This document shows, one piece after another, positions 1 through 4,540 of a stretch of DNA of 5,218 nt. The number at the start of each line of letters is the position of its first letter. Positions within the stretch are counted from its first letter, which is position 1. The notes beneath the pieces are model-generated. The model saw only the letters and a list, made by a program, of their open reading frames with translations. It did not search any database and was not told the origin of the DNA. A program made the translations under genes and the position numbers. Source of the DNA: Solirubrobacterales bacterium (lineage in GTDB: Bacteria > Actinomycetota > Thermoleophilia > Solirubrobacterales > Solirubrobacteraceae); contig JAOPZO010000142.1 of the NCBI GenBank assembly GCA_025964065.1, positions 1-5,218 on the forward strand. The letters run 5' to 3'.

Positions 1-1
1 C

Positions 2-301
2 CTCACCCCGGGTTCGTCGACCCAGGGGTCCGGCACGCCGTCCTCCGGGGGGCCCGCCGCGGGCCCGGAGCCGTCGACGCCCGCCGCGCCCGTGACCAAG
101 CCGGTCCGCGAGACCGGGAAGACCGTCGGGAGCGCCGTGTCCGGGCTCGGCGGGTCGCTCTCCACCGCGGTGGAGCCCGTGGCGCCGCCGCTCGCGCCCG
201 TCCTCGGGGAGACGACGAAGGTCGTCGACCACAACGTGGCGGCCGCGACCGCGGCGGTCGCCGGCCTGCTCGACGGGCTCGCGGGCGGGACCCGGCCCTA
301 G
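2..301 (+). CDS. C-terminal tail of a Pro/Ala/Gly/Thr-rich protein (5' end outside window)
   Basis: The reading frame is open from the window edge to the TAG at 299-301 and gives 99 residues. The first 30 or so are a low-complexity linker of Pro, Ala, Gly, Ser and Thr. The rest alternates short amphipathic stretches rich in Val, Ala, Gly and Thr with proline breaks (for example PVAPPLAPV). It has no cysteine, no membrane segment and no LPxTG-type anchor. A GTG at 92 could start a 69-residue protein, but the composition continues unbroken upstream and no Shine-Dalgarno precedes that GTG, so I read this as the tail of a longer protein. Such tails are common on secreted or cell-surface actinobacterial proteins; that role is inference because the N-terminus is missing. 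It converges with the E2-like gene and shares the stop tetranucleotide CTAG at 298-301. Confidence 0.6.
   Translation, partial: LTPGSSTQGSGTPSSGGPAAGPEPSTPAAPVTKPVRETGKTVGSAVSGLGGSLSTAVEPVAPPLAPVLGETTKVVDHNVAAATAAVAGLLDGLAGGTRP
241..266. repeat. Imperfect inverted repeat near the 3' end of the first gene
   Basis: GCGACCGC (245-252) and GCGGTCGC (254-261) are perfect inverted arms around one base. GGCC at 241-244 and GGCC at 263-266 extend them, with C262 as a single bulge. It lies inside the coding sequence about 35 bases before the stop, in a stretch coding for Ala, Thr and Val, so it may simply reflect GC-rich codons. There is no T tract, so it is not a classical intrinsic terminator. Confidence 0.4.
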
Positions 302-307
302 CGGGTC
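289..307. terminator. Small hairpin centred on the shared stop codons (possible weak bidirectional terminator)
   Basis: GACCCG at 289-294 pairs perfectly with CGGGTC at 302-307, with a 7-base loop that contains CTAG (298-301), the overlapping stops of the two convergent genes. The symmetry would give the same hairpin in either transcript. The stem is only 6 bp and no T tract follows on either strand, so the terminator role is a guess. Confidence 0.25.
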
Positions 308-1017
308 AGCAGGGCGGGCTGCTCGAGCAGCTCGCGGACGCGGCGCAGGAGGCGCCCGGCGTCGGGCGCGTGCAGGATGCGGTGGTCGCAGGTGAGCGTG
401 AGCTCGACGACGTGGCGGGCGACCACGGCGCCGTCGCGGACCACGGCGCGCGGCTCCACGGTGCCCATCGCCAGTGCGGCGGCCTGGGGCTGGCTCACGA
501 GGCCGGCGAAGTGGCGGACCCCGAACTCGGCGAGGCTCGACAGGGTCGCGGTCGCGCCGCTCACCTCCGGGTTGGTGAGCTGCCCCTCGCGTGCGCGGCG
601 CGCCAGGACGGCGGTGTCGGCGGCGATCGCCGCGAGGTCCTTCTCGTCCGCGTCGAAGACGACGGGGAACGCGGTGCTGCCCGGGGCGGGCACCGCCAGC
701 CCGACGTTCACGCGCGGGTAGCGCTCGAAGCGGGCGTCGCGGTAGGCGCCGTTGGCGCGTGGCGCCTCGCGCAGCGCGAGCGCGAACGCCTTCAGGGCGA
801 GGTCCTCGAAGGTCGGCGTGGGGGTGGGCAGCTCGGCCCGGAGCGCGACCGCGGCCTCCATGTCGGCCTCGGTCGTCAGGGTCAGGTCCGGCACCGTGGC
901 GCGCGACTCGGCGACGCGGCGGGCGTGCTGGGTCTGCGCCCGCGTGGGCTCCTCGACGGTCGGCTCGCCCTTGACGGTGCCGGTGTCGGCGGGGCGGACG
1001 ATCGAGGGTTCGGCCAT
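298..1017 (-). CDS. Stand-alone 2-oxoacid dehydrogenase acyltransferase (E2) catalytic domain protein
   Basis: The 239-residue product matches the E2 catalytic fold of 2-oxoacid dehydrogenase complexes (CAT-like acyltransferase, Pfam 2-oxoacid_dh). Visible blocks are the ARRVAESRATVPDLTLTTE entry (about 32-50), the central PRVNVGLAVP (101-110), the SGATATLSSLAEFGV block with the likely transition-state serine (Ser160/161), QPQAAALAMG (176-185), and LTLTCDHRILH (206-216) with the catalytic His212. Known E2 proteins carry one or more lipoyl domains and a peripheral-subunit-binding domain ahead of this fold. Here only about 25 residues precede it, so both are absent. The usual Asp/Asn-Gly after DHRxx is His-Ala, an unusual change next to the active site. 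The ATG at 1017 is the only ATG, GTG or TTG between the domain and the upstream in-frame stop. It has no Shine-Dalgarno. It is divergent from the SRPBCC gene. Family assignment is firm; substrate and activity are unknown. Confidence 0.85.
   Translation of the reverse strand: MAEPSIVRPADTGTVKGEPTVEEPTRAQTQHARRVAESRATVPDLTLTTEADMEAAVALRAELPTPTPTFEDLALKAFALALREAPRANGAYRDARFERYPRVNVGLAVPAPGSTAFPVVFDADEKDLAAIAADTAVLARRAREGQLTNPEVSGATATLSSLAEFGVRHFAGLVSQPQAAALAMGTVEPRAVVRDGAVVARHVVELTLTCDHRILHAPDAGRLLRRVRELLEQPALLTR
318..331. repeat. 14-bp perfect palindrome in the 3' end of the E2-like gene
   Basis: GCTGCTCGAGCAGC is perfectly self-complementary. It lies in codons for Leu-Leu-Glu-Gln near the C-terminus of the E2-like protein, a residue run that readily produces such palindromes in GC-rich genomes. 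With the inverted repeats at 241-266 and 289-307 it makes three within 91 bases of this convergent junction. Confidence 0.4.
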
Positions 1018-1025
1018 GGGCGCGG

Positions 1026-1031
1026 ACAGTA
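1026..1031 (-). promoter_or_regulatory. Candidate -10 box (TACTGT) placed for a leaderless E2-like transcript
   Basis: On the minus strand TACTGT matches the actinobacterial TAnnnT -10 pattern. It ends 8 bases before the ATG at 1017, so transcription would begin at or next to the start codon. No Shine-Dalgarno is present in that short interval, which fits a leaderless mRNA. I see no good -35 match, and a six-base match can arise by chance. Confidence 0.25.
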
Positions 1032-1058
1032 GCCGCTCGACCGGGTCGCCCTCGGCCG

Positions 1059-1094
1059 GTGCCAGGCCCGGCGCGCCATCCCTGGCACGCCGGG
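1059..1094. repeat. Interlocking inverted repeats in pseudoknot order
   Basis: GTGCCAGG (1059-1066) is complementary to CCTGGCAC (1081-1088). CCCGGC (1067-1072) is complementary to GCCGGG (1089-1094). The order is A-B-A'-B', the topology of an H-type pseudoknot with stems of 8 and 6 bp and a loop of about 8 bases between B and A'. It is in the gap, 42 to 77 bases upstream of the E2-like start. The arms are GC-rich, so chance is possible, and no known RNA family is recognised. Confidence 0.3.
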
Positions 1095-1178
1095 CTCAGC
1101 TCCGCATCGTCGGCGAAGGGGGCCACGCCGACGACACGCCGCACTCGGAAATCACCCCGACAGTGTCCGGTGCGATGC

Positions 1179-1202
1179 GTGTCACCACCGAGGTGGCGAC
1201 AC
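1179..1202. promoter_or_regulatory. 24-bp near-perfect palindrome, candidate operator
   Basis: GTGTCACCACC (1179-1189) and GGTGGCGACAC (1192-1202) form 11-bp inverted arms with one mismatch around a 2-base centre (GA). Size and symmetry fit the binding site of a dimeric helix-turn-helix regulator, and it lies between divergent genes. CACCGAG also occurs as a direct repeat at 1186-1192 and 1200-1206. No regulator gene is visible in the window, so the operator role is inferred from symmetry and position only. Confidence 0.4.
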
Positions 1203-1205
1203 CGA

Positions 1206-1239
1206 GAAGGATCGGCGTTCGGGGCCGATCCCTCATCGG
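1206..1239 (+). repeat. Two mutually exclusive hairpins upstream of the SRPBCC gene
   Basis: GGATCGGC (1209-1216) pairs perfectly with GCCGATCC (1224-1231) over a 7-base loop, and two further pairs (1206-1207 with 1233-1234) follow one mismatch. CCGAT (1225-1229), within the right arm, can instead pair with ATCGG (1235-1239) over a 5-base loop. The two stems cannot form together. If transcribed with the SRPBCC gene this would sit about 150 to 190 bases ahead of its start. There is no T tract, so it does not look like an intrinsic terminator. Confidence 0.35.
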
Positions 1240-1392
1240 GAGTCTGCACATGGCGCAGGACGATTGGAGGGCTCCTTCGGGGGGAGGTGCACGTCGTGCG
1301 AAGGCACGATGGTCAGCGGTGGTCAGCACCGTCAGTACCCGCACCGGACGCTTCGGCGTGGCCGGCGGGCCGCCCGGGCACGTACACGGGAG

Positions 1393-1800
1393 ATGCTCCG
1401 CTACGAGGCCCGCTCCGCCGCCGACCCCGCCACGGCCTGGTCCCTCGTCTCCGAGCCCGAGCGCTGGCACGAGTGGTCCCCGCACGTCCGGGGCGCCTGG
1501 GGGCTCGGCGAGCCCGAGGTCCGGCGCGGGGCGCGCGGTGCAGCGCGCCTCCTGTGGGTCGTCCCGGTGCCCGCGAAGGTCACCGCGGTGAGCGAGGGGC
1601 GCTCCTGGACCTGGGCGGTCGGCCCGATGGAGCTCGACCACCGCGTGCACCCCGACGGCGCCGGCGGCTCCATCGTGGGCGTCGACATCCGCGCCGCGCC
1701 CGCCGTCGAGCTGGTGCTGCGCGTGACGTACGGGCCGGTGGTGGCGCTCATGGTCAAGAACCTCGCCCGCGTGGCGGGGCAGAAGGCGCTCGGCCGCTAG
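1393..1800 (+). CDS. SRPBCC family protein (START/polyketide cyclase-like lipid- or ligand-binding fold)
   Basis: The 135-residue product has the typical length and layout of small SRPBCC proteins. The first strand is MLRYEARSAA. The helix DPATAWSLVSEPERWHEWSP (11-30) carries the family's usual 'A/W..L.dpe.w..W.p' pattern. Several strands follow, including LLWVVPVPAKVTAV (53-66) and SWTWAVGP (71-78), and a long C-terminal helix (about 113-132) of the kind that closes the cavity. Proteins of this fold bind hydrophobic ligands or act as cyclases or hydrolases; no catalytic residue or ligand can be assigned here. The frame is open from 1264, but the 43 residues before this ATG are Arg/Gly-rich and unlike the fold, so I start at 1393. 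GGGAG lies directly against the ATG, too close to be a good Shine-Dalgarno, so the start is moderately certain. It converges with the gene at 1797-2042 through a shared CTAG. Confidence 0.75.
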   Translation: MLRYEARSAADPATAWSLVSEPERWHEWSPHVRGAWGLGEPEVRRGARGAARLLWVVPVPAKVTAVSEGRSWTWAVGPMELDHRVHPDGAGGSIVGVDIRAAPAVELVLRVTYGPVVALMVKNLARVAGQKALGR

Positions 1801-2042
1801 GGGACCTCGACCGCGCCCCACTTCGAGAGGAGCTCGTCGCGCTCCATCCCGCCCAGGTCCGCGCGGAGGGCGCGCACGAAGCGCCGGGCGGCGACGGAGG
1901 GCACGTCCCAGAAGAGGACCACCTCACCCGAGTCGAGCTCCACGACCTCGACCTGGTCGCTCTTGGGCGCGGGCTGCAGGAACGCGGGTACGCGCGAGCC
2001 GCGCCGGTGGACCACGGCGAGGTCGCGGGCGGCCGGGGTCAT
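1797..2042 (-). CDS. Hypothetical 81-residue protein, last gene of the thiE-lpdA run
   Basis: I do not recognise a family. The protein begins MTPAARDLAVVHRRGSRVPA and has a predicted strand pair around VEVVELDSGEVVLFW (31-45), then a helix about 49-63 and a shorter one about 66-74, ending KWGAVEVP. It has no cysteine, signal peptide or membrane segment, so a small soluble alpha/beta domain is likely. The ATG at 2040-2042 overlaps the TGA of the upstream DsbA-like gene as ATGA, the arrangement typical of translational coupling, and no independent Shine-Dalgarno is seen. The frame continues upstream to 2555 as an Arg-rich sequence that is clearly the shadow of the DsbA-like gene, which is why I use the internal ATG. 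Coupling suggests the two proteins work together or are needed in similar amounts (inference). Confidence 0.7.
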   Translation of the reverse strand: MTPAARDLAVVHRRGSRVPAFLQPAPKSDQVEVVELDSGEVVLFWDVPSVAARRFVRALRADLGGMERDELLSKWGAVEVP

Positions 2043-2674
2043 CCCCGGCCCGGCGGGATGACGGTGAGGAGCTCGACGACGTCGGCCTCCGGCGCCTCCT
2101 CCGGCACGACGCCGTGCGCCCGGAGGTGCGCGGCGGCGGCGTCGAGGCCGGCGTCGCCCTCGAAGAGCTGCCCGAGCGCGAAGACGGCGGGGGCGCGTGT
2201 GACGCCGCGCTCGCGCGCGAGCGCCGTCGCCGCGTCGAGCGCGCGGCGGGTGCCGCGGGTCTCGAGCGCCTTCAGGACCGAGCGCGGGTGCAGCTCGCAG
2301 GCCGAGCCGGCGATGAGGACGTTGTCGAGGTTCGAGAGGTCGCGGGCGCCGTTGTACGCCTGGCGCAGCGCGGCCTGCAGGAACGCGACGGTGCGGCCCG
2401 TGGACTTCGCGAACGTCGCGGCGAGATTCGCCTGCTCCGCGTCGAACGGGACGGTCGCGGGCGCCTTGACCGCCTGGTGCCCGCGGGCTGCGGCCCTCGC
2501 CGCGAGCGCGTCGAGGTCCACGTCCGCGGGGAGGCCGAGGTGCACCGGGATCCACTCCGTGGCGACCGGCATCACCTGGAGCGCGCGCTCGGCGGCGAGC
2601 AGCGACTCCGGGTGGCCGACGTCCAGGTAGAGGACCGGGTGGTCAGCCGTGGACGAGCCAGCCGTCGGCGGCAC
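2039..2674 (-). CDS. DsbA / 2-hydroxychromene-2-carboxylate isomerase-like thioredoxin-fold protein
   Basis: The 211-residue product has the DsbA-like (HCCA isomerase/GST-kappa) plan. The first strand VLYLDVG (14-20) is followed by GHPES (20-24) at the active-site turn. A helical insertion covers about 78-140 (including FLQAALRQAYNGARDLSNLD). The domain then returns with RGVTRAPAVFALGQLFEGD (156-174), where Pro162 fits the conserved cis-proline. DsbA oxidases have CxxC at the turn and HCCA isomerases have a serine near SPYS. Here neither is present, and the only cysteine is Cys126, outside the turn. A redox role is therefore doubtful; a glutathione-, mycothiol- or substrate-binding role is possible. 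The start is GTG at 2674, supported by GGAGG six bases upstream. That start lies inside the 3' end of lpdA (32-base overlap), and the stop overlaps the next ATG. No signal peptide is visible, so it is probably cytosolic. Confidence 0.75.
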   Translation of the reverse strand: MPPTAGSSTADHPVLYLDVGHPESLLAAERALQVMPVATEWIPVHLGLPADVDLDALAARAAARGHQAVKAPATVPFDAEQANLAATFAKSTGRTVAFLQAALRQAYNGARDLSNLDNVLIAGSACELHPRSVLKALETRGTRRALDAATALARERGVTRAPAVFALGQLFEGDAGLDAAAAHLRAHGVVPEEAPEADVVELLTVIPPGRG

Positions 2675-4016
2675 GCGCGGCCTCCATGACGCCCTCGGAG
2701 AGCGTGGGGTGGCCGTGGACCATGCGGGCGACCTCGGCGTACCCGCCCTCCATCGCCCGCACGTTCACGAGCTCCTGGATCATCTCGGTCGACTTCGCGC
2801 CGACGATGTGGCCGCCGAGCAGCTCGCCGTACTTCTTCTCGCCGATGATCTTGATGACGCCCGTGCGGTCGCCGTAGACCGTGCCGGCGCCGACGGCGCC
2901 GTACTGGACCTTGCCGACGACGACGTCGTAGCCCTGCTCGCGCGCCTGGGCCTCGGTGAGGCCGAAGGAGGCGACGTTCGGCTTGCAGAACGTCGCGCGC
3001 GGGATGTCGGGGTAGGAGATCGGGTGGGTCTTGTCGCCGTGGATGGCCTCGGCGGCGATGACGCCCTCGTCGGATGCCTTGTGGGCGAGCGCGGGCCCGG
3101 GGACGATGTCGCCGATGGCGTAGACGCGCTCCTTCGAGGTCATCTGCGTGCCGTCGACCTCGATGAGGCCCGCTTCGGTGAGCTCGATGCCGGCGTCGGC
3201 CAGGCCGAGGCCCTCGACGTCCGGGCCGCGGCCCGCGGCGATCACGAGGTAGTCGGCCTCGCCGGGGGTGCCGCCGTAAGTGAAGGTGACCTTGTCGTCC
3301 TGGGTCTGGACGTCCTCGACGAACGTCTTCGTCCTGACCGCGATGCCCTGCTTCTTGAAGCCGCGCTCGGCGACCTTCGAGATGTCGGCGTCCTCGCTCG
3401 GGAGCACGCGGTCGAGGCCCTCGAAGAGCTGGACCTCGACGCCGAGGCGGGCGTAGGCCGAGGCGATCTCCGCGCCGGACGCGCCCGCGCCGACGACGGC
3501 GAGCGAGGCGGGCAGCTCCTCGAGCGCCCACGCCTCCTCGGTCCCGATGACCCGGCCGCCGAACTGCGTCCCGGGGATCGGCCTGCCGACGGAGCCCGTG
3601 GCGAGGATGACCCCCTTGTTCACGGTGATGAGCTGTCCCTCGACCTCGACGTTGCCGTCGGCGGTGAGCTTCGCGAAGCCCTCGATGACGTCGATGCCGT
3701 TCTTCTTCATCAGGCCGGAGACGCCGCTCGTGAGCGTGTCCACGACCTTCTTGCGGCGCTCGCCGACCTCGCCGAAGTCGACCGTGGGCTCCGAGACGTG
3801 GATGCCGAAGTCGCCCGCCTCGCGGACCTCGGAGAGGATGTCGGCGACGCGGAGGACGGCCTTCGCGGGGATGCAGGCGACGTTCAGGCAGCGGCCGCCG
3901 ATGTCGCCCTTCTCGACGACGGCGGTCGACATCCCGAGCTGCGCCGAGCGGATCGCGGCGACGTAGCCGCCCGGTCCGGATCCGATGACGATGCAGTCGT
4001 ACGCGCTCTGGGACAT
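2643..4016 (-). CDS. lpdA: Dihydrolipoamide dehydrogenase (E3)
   Basis: The 457-residue flavoprotein reoxidises dihydrolipoamide on E2 or GcvH proteins and passes electrons through FAD and a disulfide to NAD+. Visible parts in order are the FAD-binding GSGPGG (12-17) with the acidic Glu35, the redox disulfide CLNVAC (Cys43 and Cys48), the NAD-binding GAGASG (176-181) with Glu199, the second FAD motif VYAIGD (298-303), and the C-terminal HGHPTLSE with the catalytic pair His436/Glu441. Length is normal for the family. The segment PRATFCKPNVASFGLTE (339-355) closely resembles mycobacterial LpdC as I recall it. The disulfide region reads GGRCLNVACIPAK where most Lpd proteins have GGTCLNVGCIPSK. 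The frame is open 375 bases further upstream, but homology begins at this ATG, 17 bases after the membrane-protein gene. No strong Shine-Dalgarno is present. The gene overlaps the DsbA-like gene downstream by 32 bases. Confidence 0.96.
   Translation of the reverse strand: MSQSAYDCIVIGSGPGGYVAAIRSAQLGMSTAVVEKGDIGGRCLNVACIPAKAVLRVADILSEVREAGDFGIHVSEPTVDFGEVGERRKKVVDTLTSGVSGLMKKNGIDVIEGFAKLTADGNVEVEGQLITVNKGVILATGSVGRPIPGTQFGGRVIGTEEAWALEELPASLAVVGAGASGAEIASAYARLGVEVQLFEGLDRVLPSEDADISKVAERGFKKQGIAVRTKTFVEDVQTQDDKVTFTYGGTPGEADYLVIAAGRGPDVEGLGLADAGIELTEAGLIEVDGTQMTSKERVYAIGDIVPGPALAHKASDEGVIAAEAIHGDKTHPISYPDIPRATFCKPNVASFGLTEAQAREQGYDVVVGKVQYGAVGAGTVYGDRTGVIKIIGEKKYGELLGGHIVGAKSTEMIQELVNVRAMEGGYAEVARMVHGHPTLSEGVMEAARAADGWLVHG
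2681..2685 (-). promoter_or_regulatory. Shine-Dalgarno GGAGG for the DsbA-like gene
   Basis: On the minus strand GGAGG ends exactly six bases before the GTG at 2674. It lies within the Met-Glu-Ala codons near the end of lpdA. It decides the non-ATG start of the DsbA-like gene, for which no other start codon precedes the first strand. Confidence 0.75.
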
Positions 4017-4023
4017 GGATTCG

Positions 4024-4029
4024 AGCCTA
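4024..4029 (-). promoter_or_regulatory. Candidate -10 box (TAGGCT) placed for a leaderless lpdA transcript
   Basis: On the minus strand TAGGCT fits TAnnnT and ends 7 bases before the lpdA ATG at 4016, so transcription could start at the A of the start codon. It lies in the 17-base gap after the membrane-protein gene. The same bases contain AGG nine bases from the ATG, a weak ribosome-binding alternative. No convincing -35 element is visible, and read-through from thiE would also express lpdA. Confidence 0.3.
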
Positions 4030-4033
4030 TCGC

Positions 4034-4540
4034 TCAGGCGCGATCGGCCCTCGGGCGCTGCGGCATCTGGATCCGGGCCATCGCGCGGATGAGCTTCCAG
4101 AAGAAGGTGCCGCACACCGCGACGACCGCCACGGCGATGAGCGCGCCCTTGATCGAGCTCGCGACGAGCAGCGACAGCGCGCCGAACGCGGCGGTCACGC
4201 CCATCAGGACCTCGAAGCCCATGACGGCCCAGTACTGCGCGCGCCACATGCCGGCGGCGCACACGAGCAGCACCGCGCCCTGGACGACGGCACTGCCCGC
4301 GCCCCCGCCCGCGACGCGGACGCCGGCGGCGTAGAGGACGACGTTGGAGAGGCCGAGGACGAGCGCGAAGAGCGCCGCGTAGGTGACCCACTGCGGGCGC
4401 TGGCCCGGGCCGAGCGGCTCCAGGGTGTCGCGGACGGCCTGGTTCTTCGCCTCGGTCTTCGCGGCGCGGGAGGAGGGGGCGGGGCGTACGGCGCTCCCGC
4501 CGGGGGTGGGCTTGCGGCGCTTGCGGCTACGCGAGGCCAA
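4034..4540 (-). CDS. Small four-helix membrane protein, function unknown
   Basis: The 168-residue product has a basic, disordered N-terminus (RSRKRRK at 4-10, then Pro/Ala/Ser/Lys to about 50). Four hydrophobic segments follow at about 51-73, 83-99, 104-127 and 131-150, then a basic tail with MARIQMPQRPR. An even number of segments and basic residues at both ends suggest that both termini face the cytoplasm. I recognise no family, active-site motif or transport signature. The start is TTG at 4540, with GGAGG six bases upstream. The first 14 bases overlap the end of thiE, which implies translation linked to thiE. Its place between thiE and lpdA does not reveal a role. A link to thiamine uptake is conceivable, but nothing in the sequence supports it. 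Confidence 0.8.
   Translation of the reverse strand: MASRSRKRRKPTPGGSAVRPAPSSRAAKTEAKNQAVRDTLEPLGPGQRPQWVTYAALFALVLGLSNVVLYAAGVRVAGGGAGSAVVQGAVLLVCAAGMWRAQYWAVMGFEVLMGVTAAFGALSLLVASSIKGALIAVAVVAVCGTFFWKLIRAMARIQMPQRPRADRA

Larger units (their letters stand above)
1018..1392. other. 375-base non-coding divergent intergenic region
   Basis: This lies between the start of the E2-like gene (minus) and my chosen start of the SRPBCC gene (plus). Open frames cross it on both strands, but their translations are Arg/Gly/Ser-rich with no recognisable domain, so I treat them as composition artefacts. It contains a candidate -10 element for the E2-like gene (1026-1031), interlocking inverted repeats (1059-1094), a near-perfect 24-bp palindrome (1179-1202), and two overlapping hairpins (1206-1239). 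I found no tRNA-like sequence, no known riboswitch consensus, and no clear plus-strand TAnnnT box. Confidence 0.6.

Noticed and set aside
1264..1392. A longer SRPBCC protein starting at 1264 or 1309
   Set aside because: The extra residues are Gly/Arg-rich and outside the fold. The only GGGGAGG nearby (1281-1287) is 21 bases from the in-frame ATG at 1309, and its well-spaced GTG at 1296 is in another frame.
2043..2555. An N-terminal extension of the 81-residue gene to 252 residues
   Set aside because: The extension is an Arg/Pro-rich shadow of the DsbA-like gene. Normal composition begins only at the ATG at 2042, which also makes the ATGA overlap.
1059..2630. A 523-codon plus-strand frame across the gap, the SRPBCC gene and the DsbA-like gene
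   Set aside because: It is Arg/Ala/Pro-rich with no domain, and it runs across three better-supported features on both strands.
2649..4334. A 561-codon plus-strand open frame antisense to lpdA
   Set aside because: The translation is an Asp/Arg/Leu/Val-rich sequence without motifs, and the opposite strand holds an unmistakable Lpd. Long antisense frames are expected where GC-rich codons suppress stops.
4017..4391. A 125-residue N-terminal extension of LpdA
   Set aside because: It is Arg-rich shadow sequence of the membrane-protein gene. Lpd homology starts at the ATG at 4016 and the length from there is standard.
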